Made by a program: the position numbers and the translations under genes
The notes under the pieces: model-generated
What the model was told of the DNA's origin: nothing
The model's database searches: none
What the model saw: the letters and a program-made list of their open reading frames with translations, nothing else
In this document: piece after piece, positions 50,782 to 62,962 of the stretch
Layout: every line of letters begins with the position of its first letter
Position numbering within the stretch: the first letter of the stretch is position 1
Assembly: GCA_035582835.1 (NCBI GenBank)
Contig: JAYKAV010003090.1
Span: 409,959 to 473,958, forward strand
Direction of reading: 5' to 3'
Source of the DNA: Phoebastria nigripes
Taxonomy: Eukaryota; Chordata; Aves; Procellariiformes; Diomedeidae
Length of the DNA: 64,000 bases

Positions 50782-53700
50782 CTCCCTCAAATTCTCTGTG
50801 TCTCAAATCAGCNTGAGGAGTCTGCAGTTAGTGAATATATGAAGACCTTGCATCACTACTTGCAGAAAGGAAATCTGTCTTCCCGTGTTTGCTTCTTCAG
50901 TACGTTATGTTCACAGTGGTGCTGGTGCCACTAAACGTCTGTGCGGGGGCCCCTCAGCTGAAAACGCCGGTGAGATATATACCATCTTCGCGCAAAGAGG
51001 TGAAGAATATTAAAATAGATGTGGCCAATGAATCAAGACAAATAACATAGCATTTACAGTTTCTTTTCATCTTCTGTTTTGTATATGCACAGGTATGCAT
51101 GGTTGATTGAAACAAATGAAACTGGGGAACTTCTCTTTGAGCTTAAAAAGGAGGAATGAACTTGTTTGGCTTAGATCTGTAGTTAGAGTATGTCCAGAAA
51201 GATGGCTTTTGGTAGAAATGGAGCTTTTGCAGCCCCTAACTCTAGGCACCTGGCCTGAGGAGCATGATCCAGCACACCAGTTTCTTATGTAATCAGTATA
51301 TGTAGACGCCCTGAAAGGGGTAACATGACATGAGGGTCACAGCTCCTTCTGCTCTGGAGCTCAGAGCTGCAAACTAGAACTTACTCAAGATCCAGACCCT
51401 GGAGATGTATTCTGGGTAGCTGTGTAAATCACAGCTGATTTTTATGCACGAGTGAAGCTATGGTGTATCAGAAGCAATGCATCTAGATTTTTCTCTCTCA
51501 AATTCACAGATCACAGATCCTAATTCCCAGAAAGTCTTTCCCTGCCAGGTCACACTAGGTTTAGGAGGCACATCGCTCTGTCGGTCCTTCTGAAACTGGG
51601 CAGTTTTGAAGCCAGATGTGCAAGATTCGAGTCAATGCAAAATAAGATGTGGCCTGACTGTAGCCTGACAGCGACACAGAATGTTTGACAACCACTGGAT
51701 TCAACACCCTCCTACTTCCAGACGAAACCAACATTGCCATCCTCTCCCTGGCAAAGAAGAAGAAGAAGAAGAAAAAAGCCCTCAGAAAAGAGCAGTGGCT
51801 GTGTCATGAAACCATTATGAAATGTAAGTTTGAGGTACCCAACGTACGTTTCTGAATCAAGTGATGGAGTTCAGTTGAAGTGATGCCTCCACTGGCTTTT
51901 GATCTGGCTAGATCAGTTCAACACCATGCTGTAGGTTAAATTAGTGAAACAGTGGAGGTAGCTGAGAACTGGCTGTAGTGCTGAATTTCTCCCAGCAGGT
52001 AGTGTTTTGTCAGCACTGGTCAGTGCTTTGTGTGGAAGTGATTTCGGCAGAATCATCACCAGTGAGCAGCAGGCTCTTTTTGGCTTTTTACCTTACCTTT
52101 CAGCCAAAAGCAGGCAGATCTAGAACAGCAGCCTTACCTGGAAGCTGCCTTGGAGAGCTGTGTGCCAGCTCGCAGAATCCAGTAGCTCAAACCGATGTGT
52201 CGACAACTGCCTAGAAAAGCAGGGCTGGAGTTCCTCCGGTGCCTGGAAAGCTGGTGTGCCTCTTCCAGGTGAGAACTGGTGTGCTAAACATCAGGTGGTC
52301 AATGTGGATGCTGCCTGCTTCTGTCTGTGCTGGTTTGAGGAAAGACTTTTCTTTTTACATGGCAATATCTTCCTAGATTAGCTCCCACTGTATAGCAGTT
52401 GGATTACTTGCTGGTCTTCCAAATCTTTATTTGAAGGAAAACCATATACATGTGTATACACGCACACATACACAAATAAGTTTCATTTTTGTTTTGAAAG
52501 ATACTTGTCAAATAATGATTCCTGGATAAAATTCCTGCTTTTATATATTGGTGGGTCATAATTTGTATTATAGCTACTTCAGAATACTGCTTTTATGTGA
52601 TAAAATAGCTCCTAGTAGCAGCTTCCCTTATAATTCAGGTATCATGATGGTACCAAATAATTCAGATAACTGATAAAAATATCTCCTCATGATTTTATGT
52701 GTGTTTGCACTTCAAAGGACCAGCAATGAAAAGATGATCACACATCTGAATCAGGAGGATAATATTTATATCTAAATTGAGTAACCATGTAATTCTACGG
52801 CTGTTTCCCATGCTCTGTCTGTCCTCCTCCTCTTGCATGCAATGGCCTGATTCAGATCTGCTGTGCAGTGTTTGTTACCTGACCTGAAAAGCTCAATCTA
52901 AATATTTGGTGAGTTCAGTGATGTTCCCAGTGTACTTATGGCTGCTTATGTACTTATGGAAGAGTAAAATATAAGAGGCTGGCCATTCTGTAGCTCTGTA
53001 ACTTTTATTTTTGCTATTCACAGGATGCTTTTAGAAACTGGTTAAAAATTACATTTTCCAGTATTCAGCTGCAGAGGAGGACTCGGTATTTTCAGATGTG
53101 TTAGGAGGAGTGATGCTTTTTGCACGTGTACATGTATCTATTCAAATCTCTGCAAAAGGATTCCTCTGTCACAAGGCCTCCAGATGCCAGCTAGAAGAGA
53201 TCAATCCACAGATGTAGCCTGATAATTAGATATTATAAATTCCAGGCTGAATTTATTTTCTAGCTAGTGTATATGTATTGCTTATTGTTCAGCTCTTTNC
53301 CTCTGTGCATTTTACCCTGATGTAGTTAAAGAAGACAGTGTTACATTCTTGCAAGATTTGTTTGGAAGACTAAATGAGCCCTTTGGGTCTCCTTTGCTCA
53401 GGCAGGCTCCGTTTCCAGGTCATCCTGGTGGCCTTTTTCTCCAGCAGAATGTTCCAGGAGGTTTTTCTCTCTCCCCTCTTCCTACAAATAGAGGGAGAAG
53501 GAGGTTGGCCAGAGCCATAATTTATTCTTAAAATTCAAGAATTGTCAGTGGGTGGCTACCAAGATACGCAACTTACAGACAGATTCATCATCTGAGCTAG
53601 GCTGAAATAGTCACTGCAGTTGAGGAGGCTCTCTGGGAGGTAGGGAAGTTCATTCCTCTTCTCTTCTGGTCATTCCAGTGGTGCCTTTCATTTCTCTTCA

Positions 53701-54599
53701 TTCCAGTTTTATATTCTGCCCTTAGACATTTACCTGATACATTTTTTCATAACATTTTTAAAGTCCATAAATCCTTGAATTCTTAAAGACTGACCAAAAG
53801 TGATTGTTGCTAATTACTCATTGTTACTTGTTATTGGCATGTGGACCTAATAAAGTGAGGGGAACCGTCCTGTACCACTCCTACAGTAAAACATCACAGG
53901 CCACTGTTTCCTGCTCTCTCATTAATTAATTTCCTGTCTTTGTTTAATACACTTTGCATTAATGAGGGTTTAGAATAACTTTAGGTGGAACTTTAATATG
54001 TATATAATTACAATACATATAGCGTATGCATTATTTAAGGTAACAATATATACAACATCATTGCCAAAATGCTTTAACAGGAGGTCCAATATAGTTTTGT
54101 AGGCCATCCTTGGCTGCCTGTTTCTGTAACAGTATTACAAAAAATGAACATCATGAGGCTTTCACTGGGTTGTCCACAGCTTTTCTCAGTACGGGTGAGG
54201 TTTTGGGAGAACTTTGTACAATGGTAGAGTTCTCCCATCTCTATCAGAAATGCACTATATTTACCATATTTTGGAATTGCATTCGTTGTTCACAGCCATG
54301 CTGTGATGAACGAGCAGACTTGGGCCGGTTGGTCTCTCTCTCTTTCCTCACTCGTTTCCAGGTAATGAACTCTTAGCTTGTAATAGATGTTATTGATCTG
54401 TAGCTGCCTGACATTACATTTTGTACTACTGAATGTAATCATATTGTGTTACTCAAGATCATTTGACTTTGTGTACAGTTCAATCTTTCTCTTAATTGAC
54501 CTTGCCTCCTGAATTTGTATCGCAGGAAAACTTCTTCATCACAATTACACTTCTTGTGCAAAGACTATTGAGATAAATGATAAATACAGGCAATCCTAA
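50782..54599 (+). other. RIMS1 intron 1 segment, nothing recognised apart from a microsatellite
   Basis: Non-coding intron. Besides the AAG tract there is a 7-bp inverted repeat (AGCACTG GT CAGTGCT) at 52012-52027 and Ns near 50745, 50813 and 53299. No exon recognised. Confidence 0.5.
51753..51778. repeat. (AAG)n microsatellite
   Basis: About six AAG units followed by an A run. A pure purine tract on the plus strand. Confidence 0.9.
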
Positions 54600-54960
54600 T
54601 CCCAGTTCTGTGAAACTTGATTAGTCATCCTCCTTTCGGCTGGTAGTACCCCTCTCAGATATATATTATCCTGCCTTTTCTTCAGCTTGGTTGCTGAAGA
54701 AACCTCCAGTTTAACCAATGATTTCCCATTTGACTCTGTATCAAATGCTTTCTTGAAATTTAGATCAACTACGTCTCCCTTTGTTTAGAAAAAATCAGTT
54801 AATTCATCAGAGGCGGCTCTTGCCACTGGTCTGATGTGACCTGTATTTTCTTAAATTCTTCTTTCTTCTCAATTTTCTTAAATTTACCTCCGTCTTTGAT
54901 AGTTGTTGCCTTCAAAAGCATACTACCGAGGCCTGGCTAAAGCCATATGTACTGTGTAGA
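54600..54960 (-). mobile_element. Ancient LINE (CR1/L3/L2 clade) ORF2 remnant, antisense
   Basis: TCAAATGCTTTCTTGAAATT followed by TAGATCAACTACGTCTCCCT and CAGTTAATTCATCAGAG follows the antisense order of a conserved reverse-transcriptase segment seen in CR1/L3-type LINEs ('TCAAATGCTTTCTGAAAATC...ACTATATCTACTGG...CAGTTA..TCATC'). The left part (GTAGTACCCCTCTCAG) also fits. It is very diverged, and the borders are approximate. Confidence 0.5.
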
Positions 54961-57900
54961 TCAGAATAAAATGTTGCATGCCCAGACTAATGAGTGCTTT
55001 AATCACCCTTCTAAAAATGATTACGAGTTTTGCTCTTCTTCATGTATGTGACTGTCCTCCGATGGACTGCAGTTATACCTGGGACTTCACGTGCCAGCTC
55101 TTTTGACACACGGACCAATACTGACTCATTCTTTCCTTCTGCTCTCCCATCTGTTGGTGTCTGCGTGTTGTGGTGTGCCCTGTACTTGGATAATCGGCTT
55201 TCAGGGGCTGTGCTTTTGTGACTGTACTACACCTAGAGCACCCAGCATCCAGGGCATCCTTGGCTCTGGCTAAACTTGTATGATCAATCAGATTTGTCAC
55301 CTTTTGACTTTCTTAGTTTTTTGGCTTCTGTTTGGAGAAGTTTTTGCTTCCTTTAGTAGCTCCTTCTAAAACTGGGAGAAGTTTGTCCTGTGTGTTTGAT
55401 GTCATCTGTCTTAGGAGAACGATGTATGGAGTTGTGTTCTTTCTCCTTTCAAGCGCTCACTGTCTTTGAGCTCCACAAACAGAGGAGAGAGATAACCTTT
55501 AATATCTAGAAGCTTCATGGTCTTCACCTGAGAAAGATCATTCTGGACGAAAGAAAAACCACTTGTTCCAGGGGTGGTAACAAAAGGTACATCAGCACGA
55601 ATAAACTGTGCTGAAGAAGTTTTTTTCCATATTCTCTGAAACACAAATGTTCTCTGCACAGCGAATGAGACTCGTACAAAATCTGAATGCTTTTGAAAGT
55701 GCAGAGTCAGCAAGGAGGTTTGTCCTGTAGTCATACAGATTCACTAGCCAGGAAGTTCCCGACGTCATTTTGCAAACCTGTACTTGGGAATATGCCAGTC
55801 TCTGCCAACTGTGACTGTTTTTTAGATGCTGGGTTTTGCTGAATTCTGTGCAGCCAATAGCACCCCTCTCAGTATAGAAAATCTGGTAAGTGGGAGTTAG
55901 GTGTAAGGACAAAATGTGTGTTTACTTAAAATTAGAAGATGCATAGTGTTAAAAAGTTTTGTAATGTCTTAACCTAACTGTGCATCTCTTTATCAGCTAA
56001 GTGTTTGAAACTCCTGTGCCATACTAGTATGTCATTAATCAGTGAGTTGAAAAACATTGGTTTAGAATTTAAAATAAGTTAAAGCAGGACATAAGCTAGG
56101 ATGAATCATCCTTTGCTCATCTTTTTAAGTGTAACTGTCATTTACCTACTTTAAATGCAGTTCAATAGCATGGTAACATTATATGTTACCTGATTTTGCT
56201 GTTTACCATTAGCTATTTTAAATATGATGTTACTGTGTGTGTTCTCAGTTGAAACATGCCTCTGTTTTTAGCATGGTAGGTTTAATTTTCATGTGGTTCA
56301 CTTCACCATGTACTTGCAATATCTGTTCAAGATAATTGGTTTTAGTATTTCCTCGCATTCCTTTAGCACTTTCCAGACCAGAATATCATAGTTGTTCATC
56401 AATCCTGAAAAAATTGTGCCTATTAAGCATGGTGGCCTTGATTTTAAAGACTGCCATTGAAATATGACAGTTGTTAGATGAAACACCTTAGAGGATTTTC
56501 AAGGTTGGCACTGTTTGAAAACCTGTTCCTTTTTAAAAGACTATAATTGGGTTCCTCGATTCCTTAGTTACATTAAAAGAAAATTTTATAAATAAGCCTA
56601 TCCATTTTGCTTCACTGCTAGGGAATAGGATTAAATAGATTAGATAATAATTTTGACCTGTGATTCAAATAACAATAAAATCCAAATATTTACTAACACT
56701 GAAATAACAAATTTGCTGTTATTTTATCTGCTAATTAGTATGCACTTATTGAGTGTGAAGTATAGCTGGGGAGTTCTTTTTAAGTGGTTGGAAAGCTCCT
56801 ATTTAATTTACCTTTGTGCATTAAAAATATTACTAGGGTTTTTTTTTTTCATAATCAAGTAAGGAGGGAAAAATTGGTCTGCCTTTCTGTTTTGCTTTTG
56901 TATTGACAAGAGCATACCCCATCCATTAAGTCACATAAACCCTGCAAGCCAACCTCGACCACGTGTAGACTGGCATTCAGCTTGTCACGCATGCCGGCCC
57001 TGGCTGCTGTCAGTAATCCTGAGTTTTAAAACTCTGGAGTTGTGAAGTGACTTACAGGAGTGAATATTAAAGAATGAGTCAGCTCAACTACATTGAACTC
57101 CAGCTGCTTCCCTGTTCACTTTTTGGTCCTCTGTTCTTCATTTCGGTGTCCTGAACGAAGGGTGATGCTGTATATGAGGCCTCCCTTGCTTTGTAAGAAG
57201 CATAAACAAAGTGCTTCTGGTGAGCTTCATGGTTGTGATGTTGCTCTGGGTGCAGGTCCAAAGCCTTGAACAAACTGTCTGAGGACAGAGCTTTGGATTT
57301 CCTACTGGTAACAACCATTGAACTGCTTGATGAGGGCCAGTTTCTGTGCACTGACCTGTGCTTGGCAAGTCTTAAAAGCCAGTGACTGCAATGAAATTTC
57401 ACCCTTTGTTTTCATGTGCAGTGCAGAGGCAACATGCTTTTGGCTTCTTAAATAATGAATAGAAAACCCTGTGGCCACCAGGTTATTTACAAATAAGTAA
57501 TGTAAATATGTGTTAAAATTTAGTAACTTAGTTCTTCAGTGAACCTCCTTGCTTTGCCCGCACTTTATTTCAGTCCAATTAAAAAAGAAAACAAAAACCC
57601 TAAAATAGTAAACTTACTGACTTTGTTAGCAACAATAAAAATATATAATTGGATTGACATATCTTTTCCTGGCTGCATATTTCATAAAACTTATGAAATC
57701 ATGATTCTGCAGAGACTTTGTAAGATGATAGGCTAATGGCTATGAGTTTAAGCCCACTCAGGAGAGGAGTATGTCGGTACTGTCAGGAGAAAAAGGGAAG
57801 CTTAGTTTATGTGGTAATGAATAATATTGAATTCAAAATTATTTCTAAATATTTTTAAAGCACTTTCATATATTCATTTGAAGAATCTATTTCTACAGAA

Positions 57901-60277
57901 CATTGAGTTAAACGAAAAGATTGTGAATGTTATTCATTACCAATGCAGTTAGTATTGATGGGTTATGATAGAGGTCGCTGAACCAAACCATGTAAATTAC
58001 GTATTTCTAATCAGTCTAGAAAAAACAAATTGGTACTGTTTTCTGTGGATTTTTCTCCACTCTTCCTCCACAGTTGCAATTGTGTTAAATTGAGCAAAAG
58101 CGTATTTAAACCTGAAGTACATGTTACATGATCTGTCCTGCTTGCCATGTCTACCAAAAGCTCCAGCTGATTTCAGTGGAACTTTGATCACACAAACTGA
58201 AGACAGAGCCTCCCTCAAATTTTATACACTATCTAAATCTCTTAAGTTTCAGCTTAGTTGAGGATACTTTATCTGAAACAGAGGCTCTTATTCATAGAAG
58301 TGCTCACTGCAGAACTGTGTGTAAAATTACTTGATAGAAAGTCACTTGTCATTTGGACAACAAATGCAAAAAAACCTGCCAAACCAATCATAGTGTCAAA
58401 TATCGTAAGTTTTTACTAAAAATAGTCCCCTTTAAGAAAATATTTCAGTGTGATTGTTCATGCCTAATTAATCTTATTAATTGCTACTGATTTTGAAAAT
58501 GCTTTCTTATATTAATACTTAAAACCTAGATATCCTCTTGTTATTTTGAATTCAGTGATATAAACAATAAAACCAAAATACACATAGACTATTATAATGC
58601 AATTTACATTAGCCAGTTTTTTAAGAAAGCAATTGAAAAGTTAAAAGCATGTCAGGAGACTGATCAGATTAATGCGCTCAGTTTTGATGTACTGTAGTTA
58701 TCACAGAAATATTAATGACTTAACTCTAATGAAAGGAAATAAGGTTTTACCTACCACTGTGTCTGAAATTATTAGGTTTCAGACACAGTTGGACAGTTCT
58801 GAAGTAAGTTTTTATGGTATAATATAATTTGAAATTTAAAATTGAGTTATACTCTGCTATTGCCATCTAGTCCATAGGATGTAAAACTGAGTTTCTTGAC
58901 CAGTTGCGGTCAAATCATGGTCTTCTGGCATTTTTTGCAAGTGCACAAAATTATAACCAAGAAAGAACTTGGAGTCATTGTTTAAATCACTTAAATTTTG
59001 ATGCGGGCACAGTATTGCCCACAGAATGCTGCCTGTATTCCCAATGCAGAATCTTATGGCTGCTTTTAACTTTTAAGGTAAATATTCCTTTAAAGTCAGT
59101 GTTAGCATCTGTAGGTGCAGAATGTAGGATAGCATTTACAGGAGAAGGAATATCTATGTAGCTCATAACCCTTTTGCAGTTTTCCACTTGGAATACTGAA
59201 AAAGTGTTACATTCTTTCCTATTTCAAATTCATTTCTTCACTGAACATCTGCTGAGTGCCCTGAGAACTAGAAAAAGAGAGAAACAACTTCAACATGTTT
59301 TCATTGTCATTTAAAACCAAATTAAATTTTCACTGTATTTATAAACATTTCATTTTTGCTTTCCATGCACCTTTACTTACAGGATTCTTTGGGCAGACTG
59401 CATATTTAAAGAAATAGCTACAAATATTTGATACAAACATTTAACATGAATTTATCACAATCGTTCACAGTGCAGCCCTGCCTTACAGATTTACATTCCT
59501 TCAGCGAGGGAGCAGAAGTATATCATGCATCCTAATCATCCACATAAGTCAAATTTAAGATAATTAGTATTTTGAAAGCTTTGTTTGAAGTGAAAATTAC
59601 TTGCAAACCTTTCAATGTGAATAATTTTCAATAACAAAAGGTTTTAAAAGAGAGTTTTGATATTTTGGTGAGAGTTTGTGAAGAGCAAAAATAGAGGAAT
59701 ACATTCAAGCCAGTATACAGAGTTCTTCAGGTGTGTCAAATATAATCTTTGGATTTTAGCATTACCAAGTACTAGCTCTTAAAACTTGTCTTATGATTCT
59801 TCAGTAGTGCTTTGAATGCTTGGTTAATACTTTTTAGGTATGAGGTCATTGTAAAAGGATCTTTCTGTTATATGAGTAAGTCCACACAAATAACAAATCT
59901 TCTGTTAAAGCAGTGGCAGAGTTCAGTTACTTCTGCAGCTGTAGGTTGGTATTATATTCAGTTTTAAACCACCCACATTACCGCAGCATCCGCCCAGTCA
60001 TGCATTAAGTGGCATGATTAACATCTGTCATGTGCGCTTCATCGTCAGCCTTGGAAAGCTGGGTATGTAGGATAGTAATTTATTTTACTAGAGTTCATTT
60101 TAAGTGTATTTCTGTATGCTTGTATTAGAAAAGGCAGACCTGAGGATGTGTACTCGAAGCAGAAGTCAGTGATAGTGTATATATCTTGTGAGACTTAAAG
60201 TCCTTATTTCAGCTGATCTATGAGAAAGCTAGCTCCTGCCAAGTGAGGTTTTCCTTTTGAAGTGGAAGATTCCTCAT
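54961..60277 (+). other. RIMS1 intron 1 segment, nothing recognised apart from a palindrome
   Basis: AT-rich intron. Open frames up to 107 codons (55411-55734, minus) match no family I recognise. A 13-bp inverted repeat at 58756-58789 is listed separately. Confidence 0.5.
58756..58789. repeat. 13-bp perfect inverted repeat, 8-base spacer
   Basis: ACTGTGTCTGAAA at 58756-58768 and TTTCAGACACAGT at 58777-58789 are exact reverse complements around TTATTAGG. No second pair of such ends was seen nearby, so it is not an obvious transposon terminus. Confidence 0.9.
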
Positions 60278-60369
60278 GATCTCCAGAAAGCTCCATGGTT
60301 GGAAACGGTGGCCAACAATCAACAGTGGTTGTTGACCACCGTTTCCAACCATGGAGCTTTCTGGAGGTC
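60278..60369. repeat. Near-perfect long hairpin (about 39 paired bases, 6-base loop)
   Basis: Arms 60281-60311 and 60336-60366 are exact reverse complements over 31 bases (CTCCAGAAAGCTCCATGGTT then GGAAACGGTGG on the left). After one mismatch (60312/60335) eight further pairs follow (60313-60320 with 60327-60334, one of them G-T), leaving the loop AACAGT. Outward the stem gains a G-T wobble and two more pairs to 60278/60369. In RNA from either strand this would be a very stable rod. The sequence is neither a CR1 nor an LTR that I recognise. Confidence 0.95.
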
Positions 60370-60430
60370 CTGGACCTGTTTGTTGGCCATCGTTTTGAAT
60401 CATGGAGCTTTCTGGAGATCCTGGACCTTT
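60336..60430 (+). repeat. 51-bp tandem direct repeat adjoining the hairpin
   Basis: The right hairpin arm belongs to a unit at 60336-60386 (CCACCGTTTCCAACCATGGA...) that is repeated from 60387 (CCATCGTTTTGAATCATGGA...) with five mismatches over the first 43 bases. The left hairpin arm is a third copy in inverted orientation. The cluster is thus three copies of one unit, one flipped. Confidence 0.9.
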
Positions 60431-62794
60431 AAAGACCCTGGAGATGAGGCTTGGGTGAGAGGATGACACAGGTGATGACTGGATAGGTGCTTCAGTAGGT
60501 TCATTTTCCTGCCTGAATCGGGACTCTGTACTTAAAATGTCTGATGCTGGCATCTCTACATTTTAATTCCAAGTGGTGGGAAATTCACAAGATCAGTTGT
60601 TTTTCTCAAATGTTGCCATCTTGGCCTGAACTCAAATGACAGCAGCTGTTCTCATGAGATTTCAATTGCAGCCAACTGAAAAAACAGCCTTTTCCTTTTC
60701 AGATCTAACCAGCTAGTGACAGAGGCAGTGACTTCAGTTCACAACGTTAGGAATCCATATATCCCCTCCCTCACACCATGTACACATGAAGAATAAAATG
60801 GAGGTGGACTCCAGTGTGCTACGTATTTATCGTTTTCACTGAATGGAGTTGTGTATTTTGTATGTGGAAAACATGGCATAGTCCTCCAGTGTCCAGCATT
60901 TACATTTAGGATGTGATGTATTCACTAGGGATGTACGTGTAAAGATCTTTAAAAAGAGAAACTTTCCTCTAGGGAAGAGCTGACTGGGAATGACTTCCAT
61001 CTTCAGCCACGTGCGATGGCACTGAAATGCCAACTCCTCCTGCTTGATCTCTGCCAGCGTTCACTTGCCCTTCTTCCTCTCCAGATTCCAGCAGCATATG
61101 GAGCATCAACAGACTCGTGGGCAGCTTGGCTTGACCTGAAAAAATCAGAAGGCAGTACTGATTTTAAAAATAGAGTGCGGAAGCTAAAGGCAACTTGTGC
61201 CTCTGTCTCACAGGANCAGGAGGAGTGGCGGAGGTCAAAGAGGACTTGGTGTGTGTGCTGAGAGGGTTAGGAGCAAGTAAGCGGGGGAGGAAATATGGTC
61301 GTACTTCTCCTCCCCTCTCTTACACATGGGCATGTTCCCTGAGTGGGGTACGGGACCGTATCCTCCACAGTCCTTGCCGGAAGGTGGGAAAGGTGCTCCC
61401 TTCCCCAGGGGTGCCAGTGCTGCTTCCACACCTTCTCTGGGCATTTCTAACCGGTGGGCTTTCAGTTCCTGGCTGCTGTGCTGGGGCATCCTGTTAATAG
61501 GCACCTTTTTCCTCACCTCCATCCAGGGTGGGCAGCCTATGAGCCTGGTGACTGGGGAGACATGACAAGTATGCGTCTTCACTGCCCCAAGGCAGAAGAT
61601 GCCCGTTTGGAAAAATGCAGATTTGGTTTGCTTTAGGCAGCATGGAAGGGGGAAACCATTGAGCACTTACAATACCAGGGAATAACCACTTAAATGAGAG
61701 TTTTTGTTTTTCTCAGTCTTTCTCCCATCTGAATCCATAGCAAAACTATGATGGTCAGCCTGGGAGCCGTTTGTTGATCAGGCTTCCTCTCACAGTGTTG
61801 GAGGGAAGGTCTAAAACTTTCTGTCTAAGAGATTATTTAATCCAGGGATATGTAATTCCCAGCCAGATTGAGAGGAGGTTCAAATCCTGATCGAGGGCTG
61901 TAAAAGCTGAGTGACATGTTTGAAACTTGATCCTTGAACCTCACTTGATGTGAGTTGTCAAAGGGAGACTGTCTTTCAGGCTGGCGCAATGCTGGTTGTC
62001 TGTCTTAAACCTCTCGGTGCTGAGAGGAGTAGCTGATGACTGTTACCATATGTAACGTTAAAGATCAAGCTTTCTGGTGTGTGTACAACATTCCTCTGGC
62101 TGTTCAGACACCATAAAAGAAGCAATTCTGGCCGCAGATATTCCAGGTATGTTATCTATGCCAGATCCAAATCCAAACCTGTGCTAGTATGTGCTCACTT
62201 AGAAACCATCGATGGGATTCAGCTTAACAAACGTAAGTGTATGTATGTATCTGAAATCTTCATATGAGTTAGTTATCCTAAATTGTCCTTGATAATCATT
62301 GGAGGGGAATGGGTACTTGTGGGGTGCTATTCATCTCATCCTAAGGCCCCTGTTTCTCTACACTGACTACAAAAGGAGCCTAGAGCGAGTAGCTCAGATA
62401 GAGGTATCTTTTTTTTTTTTTGTAGGTGTGTGAAGATAGGCAAGGTGAATCCCCCTCCTTGTGTCAGTGGTGCAACATGGAGCTGCTCGGCAGCAGTTAC
62501 GTGTCGGAGCAAAGTCCCCTTTCTCAGGATCAAGAAGCTGGGAGCAGTTCCTGGATGCCTGTCCTGTGCAGTAGAGAGCTATAGCACAGGAGGAGATCTT
62601 GCTCCAAAATCTCTGTTAATGAACACGTAAGGAAAAAATAAGAATAACCCTTCGGGGAACATTCGCATTTTCAGTCAGGACCGTGGATACAGAGCTGGCA
62701 AAGACTGCCTAGAGTTGGATGTGATGATACAATGAAAAGAAACATGAACTATCAATAAATACTCAAAGTAACCAGTGCCTCCTACTAACGGGTC
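60431..62794 (+). other. RIMS1 intron 1 segment, nothing recognised
   Basis: Non-coding intron with one N near 61215 and a T13 run at 62409-62421. Open frames on both strands between 61016 and 61666 overlap each other and show no family resemblance. Confidence 0.5.
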
Positions 62795-62962
62795 TGTGAC
62801 TGGGAATTCAGAAGACTTCCCAGTATCTTACTGGGTGACCTTGAAAATATTTTTCTTCTCTCTGTAGCTCTAGTTCCCAGTAAGTGTAGCGTGGACAAAG
62901 CATCGATTTCCTGCAAAGCTCTTTGTGAGGCTCAATGATAAAGTGCTACATAAGAGCTGAAG
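62795..62962 (+). repeat. MIR-like SINE
   Basis: TTACTGGGTGACCTTGAAAA, then CTTCTCTCTGTAGCTCTAGT with TCCC, then GCTCTTTGTGAGGCTCAATG with ATAAAGTGCTACATAAG. These follow the MIR order: TGTGACCTTGG, CTCTGTGCCTCAGTTTCCC, and a final GTGAGG..AAATG..AAAGxGCT. About 165 bases, strongly diverged. Confidence 0.55.

Noticed and set aside
60218..60553. 111-codon minus-strand frame with a 17-residue repeat
   Set aside because: The repetition comes from the 51-bp DNA repeat; differences between units are all residue-changing and no splice or start evidence supports a gene.
1262..61215. Scattered single Ns as a biological signal
   Set aside because: They look like ambiguous or heterozygous calls in a draft assembly and have no pattern related to features.
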